From the NCBI GenBank assembly GCA_020249865.1, contig JADCEV010000044.1:1-64000 (forward strand): 64,000 nucleotides of DNA, read 5' to 3'. Shown here one piece after another: positions 11,897 through 23,327 of this stretch (position 1 is the first letter of the stretch; every line of letters begins with the position of its first letter). Position numbers and translations under genes: made by a program. A model generated the notes under the pieces. The model had not been told where the DNA came from, did not search any database, and worked only from the letters and a program-made list of their open reading frames with translations. Source of the DNA: Roseomonas sp. GTDB taxonomy: Bacteria > Pseudomonadota > Alphaproteobacteria > Acetobacterales > Acetobacteraceae.

Positions 11897-13894
11897 TCAG
11901 TCGGTATCCGCGGCAGCGAATTGAATCAGGATTTGCCCTTCGCGCACGGTTTCACCAACGCGGCAGGAAATGGTTCCAATCCTGCCGGCGCGCGGTGCGG
12001 TCAGCCGGAAGACAGTCTTCATCGCCTCCAGCACCACAAGCACATCACCGCGCGCGACTTCCTGGCCTTCGTTTGCCGATAATTGCGTGACCTGACCGGG
12101 CAGGGGTGCCAGCAGCCGGTCATCGCCGCCTTCTTCCTCACCGGCGCGGGTGATCGGATCAGGCAAGCGGAAGCGCCAGCTTTGTCCGCCGTGGCGCAGG
12201 CTGATCGCCTCACCCACGCGATGGATGGAAGCGGAAAGCCGCATGCCATCCAGCAGCGCGTGAATGCGCCCATCTTCAAGCTTGGCGTGTCGCGCGGTGA
12301 TTTCCGTATCGCCTGCGGTGATGCGCCAACCATCCGCCACAGGCGTTAGCGTGATGGCGTGCACATCATCTTCCAGGTGGAAGTCAAACACGCGGGATGG
12401 GCGCGTATTGATCCACCAATAATCCGTCGCGTGCCAAGGCGAATGCGGATCGGCGCTATTCGCCGCCTGGGCGCGCGCGGCATCTTCTTCCAGGGCGATC
12501 ACACCAAGCGCGGCCAGGGCAAGCGTTTGTGCGGAAGGTTGCAGCTTGGGTGTCAACAGTATTTCGGCGTTGCGGCCGATGAAGCCGGTATCAATGCCGC
12601 CCGCAGCAAAATCAGGATGCGCCAGAATGCGATCCAGCATATCCAGATTATGCGCAACACCAATGATATCCGAATGCGCCAGGCCAGCGCGTAGCCGCGC
12701 AATCGCCTCTGCCCGGCTGGGGGCATGGGCGATCATTTTCGCGACCATGGCATCATAATGGATGCTGATGCGATCGCCACCGACAAAGCCTGAATCAATC
12801 CGCAAGCCCTGATCGGAAAGCCGGAACACCTGAAGCGCGCCGATGGAAGGCGCGAAATCCCGCGCCGGGTCTTCGGCATAGAGGCGAAGTTCCATCGCAT
12901 GGCCTTGGGCGCGGATATCCTGCTGGCGCATAGGAAGTTCCTCGCCAGCCGCGACGCGCAATTGCCATTCCACCAGATCAAAGCCGGTGATGGCTTCCGT
13001 CACCGGATGTTCCACCTGCAGGCGCGTATTCATCTCCAGAAAATAGAAGCCGCCATCCTGCGCGATGAATTCCACCGTGCCGGCGCCCTGATATTGCACG
13101 GCCTTGGCGGCGGCGACGGCTGCGGCCCCCATGGCGTCGCGCATTTCAGCGCTGATGCCAGGCGCAGGCGCTTCTTCAATCACCTTCTGGTGGCGGCGCT
13201 GGGCGGAGCAATCGCGTTCAAACAAATGCACCGCATTGCCATGGCTATCGCCAAACACCTGCACTTCGATATGGCGTGGGCGTTCCAGATAACGTTCGAT
13301 CAGCACGCGATCATCACCAAAGGCCGAGGCACCTTCCTGCCGCGCGGCACGCAGCGCATCAGCGAAATCGCCCGCAGCACGCACGACAAGCATGCCACGC
13401 CCGCCACCGCCAGCGACGGCCTTGATCACCAGCGGGAAGCCGATGCGCAGTGCCTCACCTGCCAGACAATCCGCATCCTGTTCCGTGCCATGATAGCCAG
13501 GCAAAAGCGGCACGCCAGCCTTTTCCATCAGCGCCTTGGCCGAACCCTTGGAGCCCATGGCGCGCATGGCAGAAGCAGACGGACCAACAAAGATGATCCC
13601 AGCCTCCGCACAGGCTTCCGCAAAGGCCGGGTTTTCCGACAGAAACCCATAGCCCGGATGGATCGCATCCGCCCCCGCGCGTTTCGCGGCGGCGATGATG
13701 GCGGCGATGTTCAAATAACTTTCGCGTGCCGGCGCGGCGCCGATATGGATCGCCTCATCGGCCATTTGCACATGCTGCGCGGTTTCATCGGCGTCCGAGA
13801 ATACCGCGATACTCCGCAATCCCATGCGGCGCGCGGTGCGGATAATCCGGCAGGCGATCTCGCCACGATTGGCAATCAGCAGGTTCTGGAACAT
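11897..13894 (-). CDS. mccA: Biotin-dependent acyl-CoA carboxylase alpha subunit (probable methylcrotonoyl-CoA carboxylase)
   Basis: Biotin carboxylase N-terminus FQNLLIANRGEIACRIIRTARRMG plus C-terminal biotinyl motif VLEAMKT; adjacent to carboxyltransferase beta and isovaleryl-CoA dehydrogenase. Confidence 0.88.
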   Translation of the reverse strand: MFQNLLIANRGEIACRIIRTARRMGLRSIAVFSDADETAQHVQMADEAIHIGAAPARESYLNIAAIIAAAKRAGADAIHPGYGFLSENPAFAEACAEAGIIFVGPSASAMRAMGSKGSAKALMEKAGVPLLPGYHGTEQDADCLAGEALRIGFPLVIKAVAGGGGRGMLVVRAAGDFADALRAARQEGASAFGDDRVLIERYLERPRHIEVQVFGDSHGNAVHLFERDCSAQRRHQKVIEEAPAPGISAEMRDAMGAAAVAAAKAVQYQGAGTVEFIAQDGGFYFLEMNTRLQVEHPVTEAITGFDLVEWQLRVAAGEELPMRQQDIRAQGHAMELRLYAEDPARDFAPSIGALQVFRLSDQGLRIDSGFVGGDRISIHYDAMVAKMIAHAPSRAEAIARLRAGLAHSDIIGVAHNLDMLDRILAHPDFAAGGIDTGFIGRNAEILLTPKLQPSAQTLALAALGVIALEEDAARAQAANSADPHSPWHATDYWWINTRPSRVFDFHLEDDVHAITLTPVADGWRITAGDTEITARHAKLEDGRIHALLDGMRLSASIHRVGEAISLRHGGQSWRFRLPDPITRAGEEEGGDDRLLAPLPGQVTQLSANEGQEVARGDVLVVLEAMKTVFRLTAPRAGRIGTISCRVGETVREGQILIQFAAADTD

Positions 13895-13903
13895 GGCTGC
13901 CCC

Positions 13904-15511
13904 CTACATCCGGAACACGCCGAAGCGTGTCTGTTCAATGGGTGCATTGCAGGCAATGGCGAGTGACAACCCCAAAATGCGCCGCGTATCGGCAGGGTTG
14001 ATGATGCCATCATCCCAAAGCCGTGCGCTGGCATAATAGGGGTGGCCTTCGGTTTCATATTTCGCGCGGATCGGCGCCTTGAAGGCTTCTTCCTCCTCCG
14101 TGGGCCATGGCTTGCCTTGCGCTTCCATATTGTCGCGCCGGAGTTGCGCCAGCACACTCGCCGCCTGTTCACCACCCATGACGGATATGCGCGCATTAGG
14201 CCACATGAACATGAAGCGCGGATCATAGGCGCGCCCGCACATGCCGTAATTGCCGGCGCCGTAGCTGCCGCCAATTACCACGGTAAATTTCGGCACGCCC
14301 GCAGTGGCCACTGCTGTCACCAGCTTCGCACCATCCCGCGCTATGCCGCCCGCTTCATATTTCCGCCCCACCATGAAGCCCGAGATATTCTGCAAAAACA
14401 GCAAGGGAATGCCGCGCTGGCAGCAGAGTTCGATGAAATGCGCACCCTTCAGCGCAGATTCCGAAAACAGGATGCCATTATTGGCAAGGATACCGATGGG
14501 ATAGCCATGGATATGCGCAAAACCACACACCAAGGTTGTGCCATATAGCCGCTTGAATTCGTCAAACTCACTGCCATCAACCAGACGCGCAATCACTTCC
14601 CGCACATCATAGGGCGCGCGGATATCGGCGGGCACGACGCCGAGCAATTCACGCTCATCATAAAGCGGCGCGCGTGGTGCCCGCAGCGCCAATTGCGGCG
14701 CCATGCGTGGCCCAAGCCCAGCCACAATGCGGCGGCAAATCGCCAGCGCATGGCGATCATCCTGCGCATAATGATCCACCACGCCGGATTGGCGCGCATG
14801 CACATCGGCGCCACCCAATTCCTCGGCGGTGACAACCTCACCAGTGGCGGCGCGCACCAAGGGCGGGCCGCCCAGAAAGATGGTGCCCTGTTGGCGGACG
14901 ATAATGCTTTCATCCGACATGGCGGGCACATAGGCGCCGCCTGCGGTGCAGCTGCCCATCACCACCGCGATTTGCGGAATGCCTTCCGCCGACATATTCG
15001 CCTGGTTGAAGAAGATGCGGCCGAAATGCTCGCGGTCCGGGAAAATCTCATCCTGTTGCGGCAGGAAGGCACCGCCGGAATCCACCAGATAAATGCAAGG
15101 CAGGCGATTGGCACGAGCAATTTCCTGCGCCCGCACATGCTTCTTCACCGTCATCGGGAAATAGGTGCCGCCCTTCACTGTGGCATCATTCGCGATGATC
15201 ACGGATTCACGGCCCGACACACGGCCAATGCCGGAAATGATGCCGGCGCAGGGCACTTCCCCACCATAAAGCCCATGGGCGGCAAGCTGAGACAATTCCA
15301 GAAAAGGTGAGCCCGGATCAATCAGCGCACGCACGCGTTCACGTGGCAGCAGCTTATTGCGCGCCAGGTGCTTGTCTCGTGCGCCTTTGCCGCCGCCCTG
15401 TTCGGCTACGGCGATGGTCTTTTCCAAATCCGCCACCAGTGCTGCCATGGCGGCGGCATTGGCGGCGAAGCTCTCACTGCCCGTATCGAGCGTGCTGCGC
15501 AGAATGCTCAT
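13904..15511 (-). CDS. mccB: Acyl-CoA carboxylase beta subunit (probable methylcrotonoyl-CoA carboxylase)
   Basis: Carboxyltransferase sequence ([59 protein letters not shown]). Confidence 0.9.
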   Translation of the reverse strand: MSILRSTLDTGSESFAANAAAMAALVADLEKTIAVAEQGGGKGARDKHLARNKLLPRERVRALIDPGSPFLELSQLAAHGLYGGEVPCAGIISGIGRVSGRESVIIANDATVKGGTYFPMTVKKHVRAQEIARANRLPCIYLVDSGGAFLPQQDEIFPDREHFGRIFFNQANMSAEGIPQIAVVMGSCTAGGAYVPAMSDESIIVRQQGTIFLGGPPLVRAATGEVVTAEELGGADVHARQSGVVDHYAQDDRHALAICRRIVAGLGPRMAPQLALRAPRAPLYDERELLGVVPADIRAPYDVREVIARLVDGSEFDEFKRLYGTTLVCGFAHIHGYPIGILANNGILFSESALKGAHFIELCCQRGIPLLFLQNISGFMVGRKYEAGGIARDGAKLVTAVATAGVPKFTVVIGGSYGAGNYGMCGRAYDPRFMFMWPNARISVMGGEQAASVLAQLRRDNMEAQGKPWPTEEEEAFKAPIRAKYETEGHPYYASARLWDDGIINPADTRRILGLSLAIACNAPIEQTRFGVFRM

Positions 15512-16686
15512 GCGGTTTCGCGGAACAATTCCCGCCCGATCAGCATGCGCCGAATCTCCGATGTGCCGGCACCAATTTCATAAAGCTTGGCATCGCGCAG
15601 CAGCCGGCCGGTCGCGTAATCATTGATATAGCCATTGCCACCGAGACACTGAATGGCTTCCAGTGTCATCCAGGTGGCTTTCTCGGCGGCGTATAGAATG
15701 GCGCCAGCGGCATCCTTGCGCGTCGTCTGGCCGCGATCACACGCCTTGGCCACCGTATAGATATAGGATTTCGCCGCATTCATGGTGGTGTACATATCGG
15801 CGATCTTGGCCTGCATGATCTGGAATTCGCCAATCGCCTGGCCGAATTGCTTACGCTCATGCACATAGGGCAGCACGATATCCATGCAGGCTTGCATGAT
15901 GCCAAGAGGTCCCGCGGCGAGCACGGCGCGTTCATAATCAAGCCCGCTCATCAACACGCGCACGCCGCCATTGATTTCGCCGAGCACATTTTCCGCCGGC
16001 ACTTCGCAGTCCTGAAACACCAATTCGCCCGTATTGGACCCGCGCATGCCAAGCTTATCCAGCTTTTGCGCACAGGAAAAACCGGGAAAGTTCTTTTCCA
16101 CAAGAAAGGCGGTGATGCCCTTTGGGCCGGCTGAAGGGTCCGTCTTCGCATAGATCACCAGCACATCAGCATCCGGGCCATTGGTGATCCACATTTTCGT
16201 GCCGTTCAGCACATAGCGATCCCCGCGCTTTTCGGCCCGCAGCCGCATGGAAACCACATCGGAACCCGCGCCTGGCTCGCTCATTGCCAGCGCACCGACA
16301 TGCTCACCGGAAATCAGCTTGGACAAATAGCGCCGCTTCTGATCTTCCGTGCCATTCCGCCTGATCTGGTTCACGCAAAGATTGGAATGCGCGCCATAGG
16401 AAAGCCCGACCGAGGCCGATGCGCGGGAGATTTCCTCCATCGCGATGACATGCTCCAGATAGCCCATGCCGGCGCCACCATATTCCTCCTCAACCGTGAT
16501 GCCGAGCACGCCAAGATCACCGAATTTGCGCCAAAGATCGGCGGGGAAATCATTGGTCTTGTCAATCTCCGCAGCGCGCGGCGCGATTTCAGCAGCGGAG
16601 AAAGCCGCCACCTGATCGCGCAGCATATCGGCGGTCTCGCCCAGATCGAAATCCAGCCCCGGAAGGCGGTTTGGAATATTGGCCAT
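15508..16686 (-). CDS. ivd: Isovaleryl-CoA dehydrogenase
   Basis: Acyl-CoA dehydrogenase ([42 protein letters not shown]) adjacent to mccBA; start at [10 protein letters not shown]. Confidence 0.9.
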   Translation of the reverse strand: MANIPNRLPGLDFDLGETADMLRDQVAAFSAAEIAPRAAEIDKTNDFPADLWRKFGDLGVLGITVEEEYGGAGMGYLEHVIAMEEISRASASVGLSYGAHSNLCVNQIRRNGTEDQKRRYLSKLISGEHVGALAMSEPGAGSDVVSMRLRAEKRGDRYVLNGTKMWITNGPDADVLVIYAKTDPSAGPKGITAFLVEKNFPGFSCAQKLDKLGMRGSNTGELVFQDCEVPAENVLGEINGGVRVLMSGLDYERAVLAAGPLGIMQACMDIVLPYVHERKQFGQAIGEFQIMQAKIADMYTTMNAAKSYIYTVAKACDRGQTTRKDAAGAILYAAEKATWMTLEAIQCLGGNGYINDYATGRLLRDAKLYEIGAGTSEIRRMLIGRELFRETA

Positions 16687-16813
16687 GCTCAACCCGTCGT
16701 GGTTCACGAATTTATTGTCCATAGGATAGGCGCAGGCGCCGCTGAGGCCAAGCGAATATTGCAAACTTGCCCCTGGACCGCCAAGAATAGGTCAATGCCC
16801 AGGGAGAATAGGA

Positions 16814-18508
16814 ATGACCAGCCCAGCCCTTAGCTATGTAACAGGCCAAAGCACCCAACCCTTGATCGGTGAGACCATTGGCCTGAATTTCGACCGGACC
16901 GTCGCCCAATGGGGTGATCGGCCTGGGTTGTTCGTGCGCCAGCAGGGCATCCGCTGGAGCTATGCGGAATTGGGCGCGAAGGTGGATGCCTTCGCCGCCG
17001 GGCTACTGGCGCTTGGGCTGCAACCAGGTGACCGGGTTGGCATCTGGTCGCCCAATAATGCTGAGTGGGTCATCACCCAGTTTGCCACCGCCAAGGCCGG
17101 ACTCGTTTTGGTGAATATCAACCCTGCCTATCGGCTTTCTGAGCTTGAATATGCGCTGAACAAGGTGGGCTGCCGCGCGCTGATTATCGCGACACGTTTC
17201 AAGACATCTGACTACGTCGGCATGGTGAATACGCTGGCGCCGGAATTGGCGCGCGCCTTGCCGGGCCGGCTGACGGCAGAGAAATTGCCGAAGCTTGAAA
17301 TGGTGATTGAAATTAACGCCACCCCCTCACCAGGCATGATCCCTTTCCACAGCATTCTGGAAATGGGCGCGGCGGCGCATCATGAACGCTTGCGCGATCT
17401 GGCCAGCAAGCTGCAATTTGATGATCCAATCAATATCCAATTCACGTCCGGCACCACCGGCGCGCCCAAGGGGGCTACGCTGACGCATCATAATATTTTG
17501 AATAATGGCTTCTTCATCGGGGAGGCGATGAAGCTGACGCCACAGGACAAGCTTTGCATTCCCGTGCCGCTTTATCATTGCTTTGGCATGGTGCTGGGCA
17601 ATCTGGCCTGCACCACGCATGGCACCGCCATGGTCTATCCGGGTGAGGGGTTTGATCCACTGGCAACGCTGCAAACCGTGGCCGAGGAACGCTGCACCGG
17701 CCTGCATGGCGTACCCACCATGTTCATCGCGCAAATGGAACACCCGCAATTCGCAAGCTTCGATCTTTCATCGCTTCGCACGGGCATCATGGCCGGCGCA
17801 CCCTGCCCGATTGAAGTGATGCGCCGCGCGGTGGACAGCATGAACCTGCGCGAAATCACCATCGCCTATGGGATGACTGAAACCAGCCCGGTCAGCTTCC
17901 AGACCAGCGTGGATGATCCGCTCGATCGCCGCGTTTCTACCGTGGGGCGCGTGCAGCCGCATCTGGAAGTGAAGATCATTGACAGTGAAGGCCGCATCGT
18001 CCCACGCGGCGTGCCGGGAGAGCTTTGCACACGCGGCTACGCCGTGATGCTCGGCTATTGGGAAGACCCCGAACGCACAGCGCAGGCCATTGATGCCGCG
18101 CGTTGGATGCATACCGGCGATCTGGCAACGATTGATGAGGAAGGCTTCTGCAACATCGTCGGCCGCATCAAGGATATGGTGATCCGTGGTGGTGAGAATA
18201 TCTACCCGCGGGAGGTTGAAGAATTCCTCTATCGCCATCCCAAGATCGAAGATGTGCAGGTATTCGGCGTGCCAGATCAGCGATTTGGTGAGGAACTCTG
18301 TGCCTGGATCAAGTTGCGCGCGCATGAACATCTGACCGCGGATGATGTACGCGCCTTCTGCGCCGGACAGATCGCGCATTACAAGGTGCCGCGCCATATC
18401 AAATTCGTCGAAAGCTTCCCCATGACCGTGACGGGCAAGATGCAGAAATTCATCATGCGGGAGGAAATGACACGCGAATTGGGCTTGCAGGAAGCAAAGA
18501 CAGCATAA
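16814..18508 (+). CDS. AMP-dependent acyl-CoA synthetase
   Basis: [22 protein letters not shown] and [41 protein letters not shown] signatures. Confidence 0.92.
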   Translation: MTSPALSYVTGQSTQPLIGETIGLNFDRTVAQWGDRPGLFVRQQGIRWSYAELGAKVDAFAAGLLALGLQPGDRVGIWSPNNAEWVITQFATAKAGLVLVNINPAYRLSELEYALNKVGCRALIIATRFKTSDYVGMVNTLAPELARALPGRLTAEKLPKLEMVIEINATPSPGMIPFHSILEMGAAAHHERLRDLASKLQFDDPINIQFTSGTTGAPKGATLTHHNILNNGFFIGEAMKLTPQDKLCIPVPLYHCFGMVLGNLACTTHGTAMVYPGEGFDPLATLQTVAEERCTGLHGVPTMFIAQMEHPQFASFDLSSLRTGIMAGAPCPIEVMRRAVDSMNLREITIAYGMTETSPVSFQTSVDDPLDRRVSTVGRVQPHLEVKIIDSEGRIVPRGVPGELCTRGYAVMLGYWEDPERTAQAIDAARWMHTGDLATIDEEGFCNIVGRIKDMVIRGGENIYPREVEEFLYRHPKIEDVQVFGVPDQRFGEELCAWIKLRAHEHLTADDVRAFCAGQIAHYKVPRHIKFVESFPMTVTGKMQKFIMREEMTRELGLQEAKTA

Positions 18509-18509
18509 G

Positions 18510-19835
18510 GTGATGACCAGCGCCCTTCTTGCCCCCGGCTTTAAGACCAGCCCTTGGTGGTGGGAAGCAGCCGAACCGCCGACCCGTGACAATGCCCTGC
18601 CTGATCACACACCGGTTGCAGTGATTGGCGGCGGCTATGCCGGGCTTTCGGCCGCGCTCAGCCTGGCGCGGCTTGGCCATCAGGTGACGGTGCTGGATGC
18701 GGAGCGCATCGGCTGGGGCGCATCGTCACGCAATGGGGGGATGGTCTCTGGCGGGCTCAAGGTGGCGCGCACAGCACTTGCGGAAAAGCTTGGTGCGGAA
18801 CAGGCGCGCAATATCGCCATGGCCGCCGCCGCGTCCTTCCCCTTCATTGAAGAAACCATCGCGCGGGAAGGGATTGATTGCGACTATACGCGCTGCGGGC
18901 GCTTTGTAGCGGCCTGGACGCCCAAGCATTATGACATGCTGGCGCGACAGTCTGATTACATCGCGGAAGTCACTGGCCTGCCCACGGAAATGCTGCCGCC
19001 ATCGCGCCAGCATGAGGCACTTGGGTCGGACCATTATCGCGGCGGCATGAAGGCCGGCGCCACGGGCAGTATCCATCCTGGCAAATATGCGCGCGGCCTG
19101 GCGGCAGCGGCAGAACGCGCTGGCGCAAAACTGGTGGATTATACACGCGTTGGCGGCATTCGCACCGATGGCTCTGGCTTTCGCATTGCGACAAGTCGTG
19201 GTGAATTGCGTGCCGATGCCGTGCTGGTCGCGACCAATGGCTATTCGCGTGGTGCGGATGGGCAAAGCGCCATGCCCTGGCTTGCGCGGCGCATGATCCC
19301 TGTTGCTTCCTATATCATCGCGACCGAGGAATTGCCGGCTGACACGATGGATCGGCTTTTCCCAGGCCGACGTATGATCAGCGATACCAAGCGCGTGCTG
19401 AATTATTTTCGCCCGGCGCCTTATGGTAATCGTATATTATGGGGTGGGCGCGCACGCTTCGGCCCCAATGCGCCGGAAGCGGCCGCGCCGCGGTTGCACA
19501 GCTTCATGACGGCGGTTTTCCCGGAACTGAGCAAGGTGAAAATCACCCATGCCTGGACCGGCAATGTCGCATTCACCTTCGATTTTCTGCCGCATATCGG
19601 TGTGCAGGACGGCATTCATTACGCCGCCGGCTGCCAGGGCTCTGGTGTCGCCATGGCAACCTGGCTCGGCCATAACGCCGCGCTGAAAATTGCCGGCGCC
19701 GCCAATCAACGCTTCGCGCTTGATGGTTTGGAATTCCCGACGGTTGCGCTTTACAACGGCAACCCGAATTGGTTCCTGCCCATCATCGGCGGCTGGTATC
19801 GCCTGCGCGATCGTATTGACCGGCTGGCGGCGTGA
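18510..19835 (+). CDS. FAD-dependent oxidoreductase (DAO family, gamma-glutamylputrescine oxidase-like)
   Basis: VAVIGGGYAGLSAALSLARLGHQVTVLDAERIGWGASSRNGG dinucleotide-binding motif. Confidence 0.87.
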   Translation: MMTSALLAPGFKTSPWWWEAAEPPTRDNALPDHTPVAVIGGGYAGLSAALSLARLGHQVTVLDAERIGWGASSRNGGMVSGGLKVARTALAEKLGAEQARNIAMAAAASFPFIEETIAREGIDCDYTRCGRFVAAWTPKHYDMLARQSDYIAEVTGLPTEMLPPSRQHEALGSDHYRGGMKAGATGSIHPGKYARGLAAAAERAGAKLVDYTRVGGIRTDGSGFRIATSRGELRADAVLVATNGYSRGADGQSAMPWLARRMIPVASYIIATEELPADTMDRLFPGRRMISDTKRVLNYFRPAPYGNRILWGGRARFGPNAPEAAAPRLHSFMTAVFPELSKVKITHAWTGNVAFTFDFLPHIGVQDGIHYAAGCQGSGVAMATWLGHNAALKIAGAANQRFALDGLEFPTVALYNGNPNWFLPIIGGWYRLRDRIDRLAA

Positions 19836-19844
19836 CACGCAGCT

Positions 19845-20678
19845 TTAGGTGAACTCCGCCAATACCGGCAAAAGATAAGGGCGCAGCGCCGCGTAATCCT
19901 CGCTCATGGGGAAGTGCCCCAGGCCCTTCATGATTTGCACCTTGGCGCCCGGGATGGCGGCGGCGGTCGCTTCCGTATCCTCGGGCTTGCAGGAATAATC
20001 ATAATTGCCAGTCAGCATATGGACGGGGCAGCGCTTGGTATCAATGCGCGCCAGCTTCGGGCGCAAATCGCCTTCCCCCTTGTAGAAATGCAGATCACCG
20101 CGAAACACGCCCGGCCCGCCCTGCATGTAATGCCAGAGCGTTTCCCAACGCGAGGCGTCTGGTGCATGCGGGCCAATCAGGCCGGAGACGATGCCCCCAC
20201 ATACCTCACCGCCATGTACATGCGGGTGATGCAGCCAGGATGTGTCGTAATAGGGTGAAAGAAAGGCCGCCGATTGCAGGCCGATCACGCCGCGCAATTC
20301 ATCCGCATGTTCAGCAGCGAGATCCAGCACAATGCGCCCACCAATCGAACACCCCATCACCACGGGCCGATCGAGGCCAAGCGCGCGCGCCACCGCCATG
20401 ATCATCCCCGTATAGCGCGCGGTGGTGAGTTGATAGGTCTCATTCTCCCTCCCCTCGGGCGGGCTCGATTTGCCATGCCAGGGCATGTCGAAGGTCACGC
20501 AGCGAAAGCGCGCAGTCACTTCCGCATCATTCAACAGCCCGCGCCATTGCCGGCCATCACTGCCCGCCGTGTGCAGCAGCAAAAGCGGGATGCCTTGGCC
20601 CGCTTCCTCAAAATACAGCCGATGCGCGCGGCCTTCGAGGTCAAGGTGCATATAGCGCCCGGTGATGGCTTCGATCAT
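19845..20678 (-). CDS. Alpha/beta fold hydrolase
   Basis: GIPLLLLHTAGSDGRQWRG and VVMGCSIGGRIVLDLA (nucleophile elbow GCSIGG); start at MIEAITGRY. Confidence 0.85.
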   Translation of the reverse strand: MIEAITGRYMHLDLEGRAHRLYFEEAGQGIPLLLLHTAGSDGRQWRGLLNDAEVTARFRCVTFDMPWHGKSSPPEGRENETYQLTTARYTGMIMAVARALGLDRPVVMGCSIGGRIVLDLAAEHADELRGVIGLQSAAFLSPYYDTSWLHHPHVHGGEVCGGIVSGLIGPHAPDASRWETLWHYMQGGPGVFRGDLHFYKGEGDLRPKLARIDTKRCPVHMLTGNYDYSCKPEDTEATAAAIPGAKVQIMKGLGHFPMSEDYAALRPYLLPVLAEFT

Positions 20679-21040
20679 GCGCGGGGCTCCCTGAGCAGGG
20701 CGAGCACGCCCTTGAACCAAAAAATATGTGCCATGAATAGCGCGACATTGCCTTCCACCTTGAAGGTGCCAAGCCGGACCAGCCCCATAATGTCATGCCA
20801 GCCAGGCGGCGGCGGGTCTTGCAGGAAGCGCGCGAAATCCTCGGCGCCCGCGCGGATCGCCAAATCGTAGCTCGGCATTAGGGTAGGGGCAGGGTTGGCC
20901 GAGATCAGCACCCCCTTATGGATGGCAAGAATCCAGGCGGCATCACCGACGCTGAAGAATACATCCGCCGTCAGGTCACGCCCCCAGCGCGCCAGGCCCG
21001 GCGCGGCGGCGGCGCGGGCGGGCAAAGCCGCGATATTCAT
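20675..21040 (-). CDS. Small protein, possible SCP2 sterol-transfer-like fold
   Basis: 121 aa ORF; overlaps the hydrolase start by 4 bp; family assignment tentative. Confidence 0.5.
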   Translation of the reverse strand: MNIAALPARAAAAPGLARWGRDLTADVFFSVGDAAWILAIHKGVLISANPAPTLMPSYDLAIRAGAEDFARFLQDPPPPGWHDIMGLVRLGTFKVEGNVALFMAHIFWFKGVLALLREPRA

Positions 21041-21188
21041 GATGAAACCCCTGCAACCGGCCCTGCCATGGCATCCTCCCCCAATTGGCAGGCGAGAGGT
21101 TAGGAAAGGCCGCGCCAGCGCGCAAACCCCCATGACCAGGCGCGCCGGTTGCGCTACACTGTGCCGCAAAAGCAATAGGGTTTCCGCC

Positions 21189-22619
21189 GTGGTTCAGATC
21201 ACCTCTCCGCAATTCAAGGAAAACGCCGCACGCGCCATGGGCGATGCCGGGCTGCAAAAGGCTTTGGGCAAGGCCAAGGGCGCCTTCCTGCAACGCCGCG
21301 GTGATGCCGTGGCACGCCTGCCGGAATTCGAACAGCTGCGAGAGATCGGGCGCGACATCAAGAACCACACCCTCGCCAATCTGGATTTCTACCTGGAAAC
21401 CTATGCCGCCAATGTGGAGGCCGCCGGCGGCAAGGTGCATTGGTGCTCCACCGCGGAAGAAGCCCGCGCGACGGTTTTGGAAATTTGCCGCAATGCCGGC
21501 GCGAAGACCGTCACCAAGGGCAAATCCATGATCTCCGAGGAACTCGGGATCAATGACCATCTGGAAGCGCATGGGATTGAACCGGTCGAAACCGATCTTG
21601 GCGAATACATCATCCAGCTTCGGCGCGAACATCCGTCCCATATCATCGCGCCGGCCTTTCACCTGAACCGCGAGGATTGGGAGAAATCCTTCCGTGAAAT
21701 GCACACAGACCTGCCCAAGGATCGTGTGTTCAGCGAAAGGCGCGATATCCTGACCGAAGCGCGAACAAAACTGCGTCATCGCTTCCTGGCCGCAGATGTC
21801 GGCATTACCGGTGCGAATTTCCTGATAGCGGAATCGGGCAGCAGCGTGATTGTCACGAATGAAGGCAATGGAGACCTGACGCAAACCTTGCCGCGTGTGC
21901 ATATCGCGCTGGCGAGCATCGAGAAAATGGTGCCGACGCTGAATGATGCCTGTGCTTTGCTGCGGCTTTTGGCGCGCTCCGCCACGGGACAGGATTTTTC
22001 AGTCTATACCACTTTTTCCACCGGTGGTCGGCGGCCTGGCGATTTGGATGGGCCGGAAGAATATCATGTCGTGCTGATTGATAATGGCCGGTCCAATATG
22101 TTCGGCACGGAATTTCAGGAAATGCTGCGCTGCATCCGTTGCGCTGCCTGCATGAATCACTGTCCGGTTTATGGCGTCACGGGCGGGCATGCCTATGGCT
22201 GGGTCTATCCTGGCCCCATGGGCAGTGTGCTGACGCCAACGCTGATTGGCGTGGATAAGGCAGGGCATTTGCCCAATGCCTCGACATTTTGCGGGCGCTG
22301 CGAATCTGTCTGCCCGGTCAAGATTCCACTGCCGAAAATGATGCGCCATTGGCGTGAACGGGAGTTTGAACGGCATTTGTCGCCCGTTGCCGCGCGGCGC
22401 AATCTTGGGCTTTGGGCCTATGTGGCGCAGCGCCCGGCGCTGTATCGCATGGCAACCAAGCTTGCGATCGGTACACTTGGCTTACTGGCGCAGGGCAAGG
22501 GCGCGTTTCGATCCTTGCCATTGGCTGGCGGCTGGACTCAGGGGCGCGATTTGCCGGTGCCGGAAGGCGGCACCTTCATGGATCGCTACGCCAAAACCAA
22601 GCGCAATGGCGGGGCCTGA
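21189..22619 (+). CDS. lutB: LutB/YkgF-type iron-sulfur L-lactate utilization protein
   Basis: Two ferredoxin-like clusters CIRCAACMNHCPVYG and CGRCESVCPVKIP, NHTLANLDFYLE; GTG start 21189. Confidence 0.92.
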   Translation: MVQITSPQFKENAARAMGDAGLQKALGKAKGAFLQRRGDAVARLPEFEQLREIGRDIKNHTLANLDFYLETYAANVEAAGGKVHWCSTAEEARATVLEICRNAGAKTVTKGKSMISEELGINDHLEAHGIEPVETDLGEYIIQLRREHPSHIIAPAFHLNREDWEKSFREMHTDLPKDRVFSERRDILTEARTKLRHRFLAADVGITGANFLIAESGSSVIVTNEGNGDLTQTLPRVHIALASIEKMVPTLNDACALLRLLARSATGQDFSVYTTFSTGGRRPGDLDGPEEYHVVLIDNGRSNMFGTEFQEMLRCIRCAACMNHCPVYGVTGGHAYGWVYPGPMGSVLTPTLIGVDKAGHLPNASTFCGRCESVCPVKIPLPKMMRHWREREFERHLSPVAARRNLGLWAYVAQRPALYRMATKLAIGTLGLLAQGKGAFRSLPLAGGWTQGRDLPVPEGGTFMDRYAKTKRNGGA

Positions 22620-22622
22620 GCG

Positions 22623-23327
22623 ATGAGCAAGGAAGCCATTCTCAACGCCATTCGCCGCGGCCTGAAGCGCGGGCCGCTGCCGGCGGATCAGCGCGCCATG
22701 CTGGAAGCGCGCATGATCGCGCGGCCCAGGCATTTGATCCCCGCGCGGTCGCGCGTGCCGCGCCCTGATCAGATCAAGCTTTTCATCGCCAATGTGGAAA
22801 AGGAATTCGGCACCGTCACGCGCGTGGCCGATGTGAAGGACATTCCCGGCGCGGTGGCGGAATATCTTTCGCAACAAAACCTCGCGCCACGCTTTGTCAT
22901 GGCGCCGCATCCGGAATTGCAGGCGCTGCCCTGGTCTGATCGCGCCATGCTTGAGTTTGAAACACGCCGCGCCGAGGCAAGTGATCTGGTCTCCGTCCAG
23001 CATGGCTATGCCGGCATTGCGGAAACCGGCACGCTGATGCTGCCATCCGATCCCGCGCGACCCACCACGCTCAATCTGCTGGCGGAGACTGAAATTGTCG
23101 TGCTCCGCGCATCGCGCATCACCGGGCCATATGAGGATGCCTGGGATATGCTGCGCGCCGAGCGGCAAGACCCTGTTTCGGGCGGTTTCATGCCGCGCAA
23201 TGTCATGCTGGTGACCGGCCCATCGCGCAGCGCGGATATTGAACAAACGCTTGAACTTGGCGCGCATGGGCCGCGGCGGCTGCATGTGATTGTGGTGGAT
23301 GATGACCCCGCCGCACTGCCGGGATGA
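22623..23327 (+). CDS. lutC: LutC/YkgG-family protein
   Basis: Follows lutB; DLVSVQHGYAGIAETGTLMLPS and LHVIVVDDD signatures of the LUD domain. Confidence 0.88.
   Translation: MSKEAILNAIRRGLKRGPLPADQRAMLEARMIARPRHLIPARSRVPRPDQIKLFIANVEKEFGTVTRVADVKDIPGAVAEYLSQQNLAPRFVMAPHPELQALPWSDRAMLEFETRRAEASDLVSVQHGYAGIAETGTLMLPSDPARPTTLNLLAETEIVVLRASRITGPYEDAWDMLRAERQDPVSGGFMPRNVMLVTGPSRSADIEQTLELGAHGPRRLHVIVVDDDPAALPG

Noticed and set aside
12899-13966. 355-aa plus-strand ORF opposite the carboxylase alpha subunit
   Set aside because: Antisense composition artefact.
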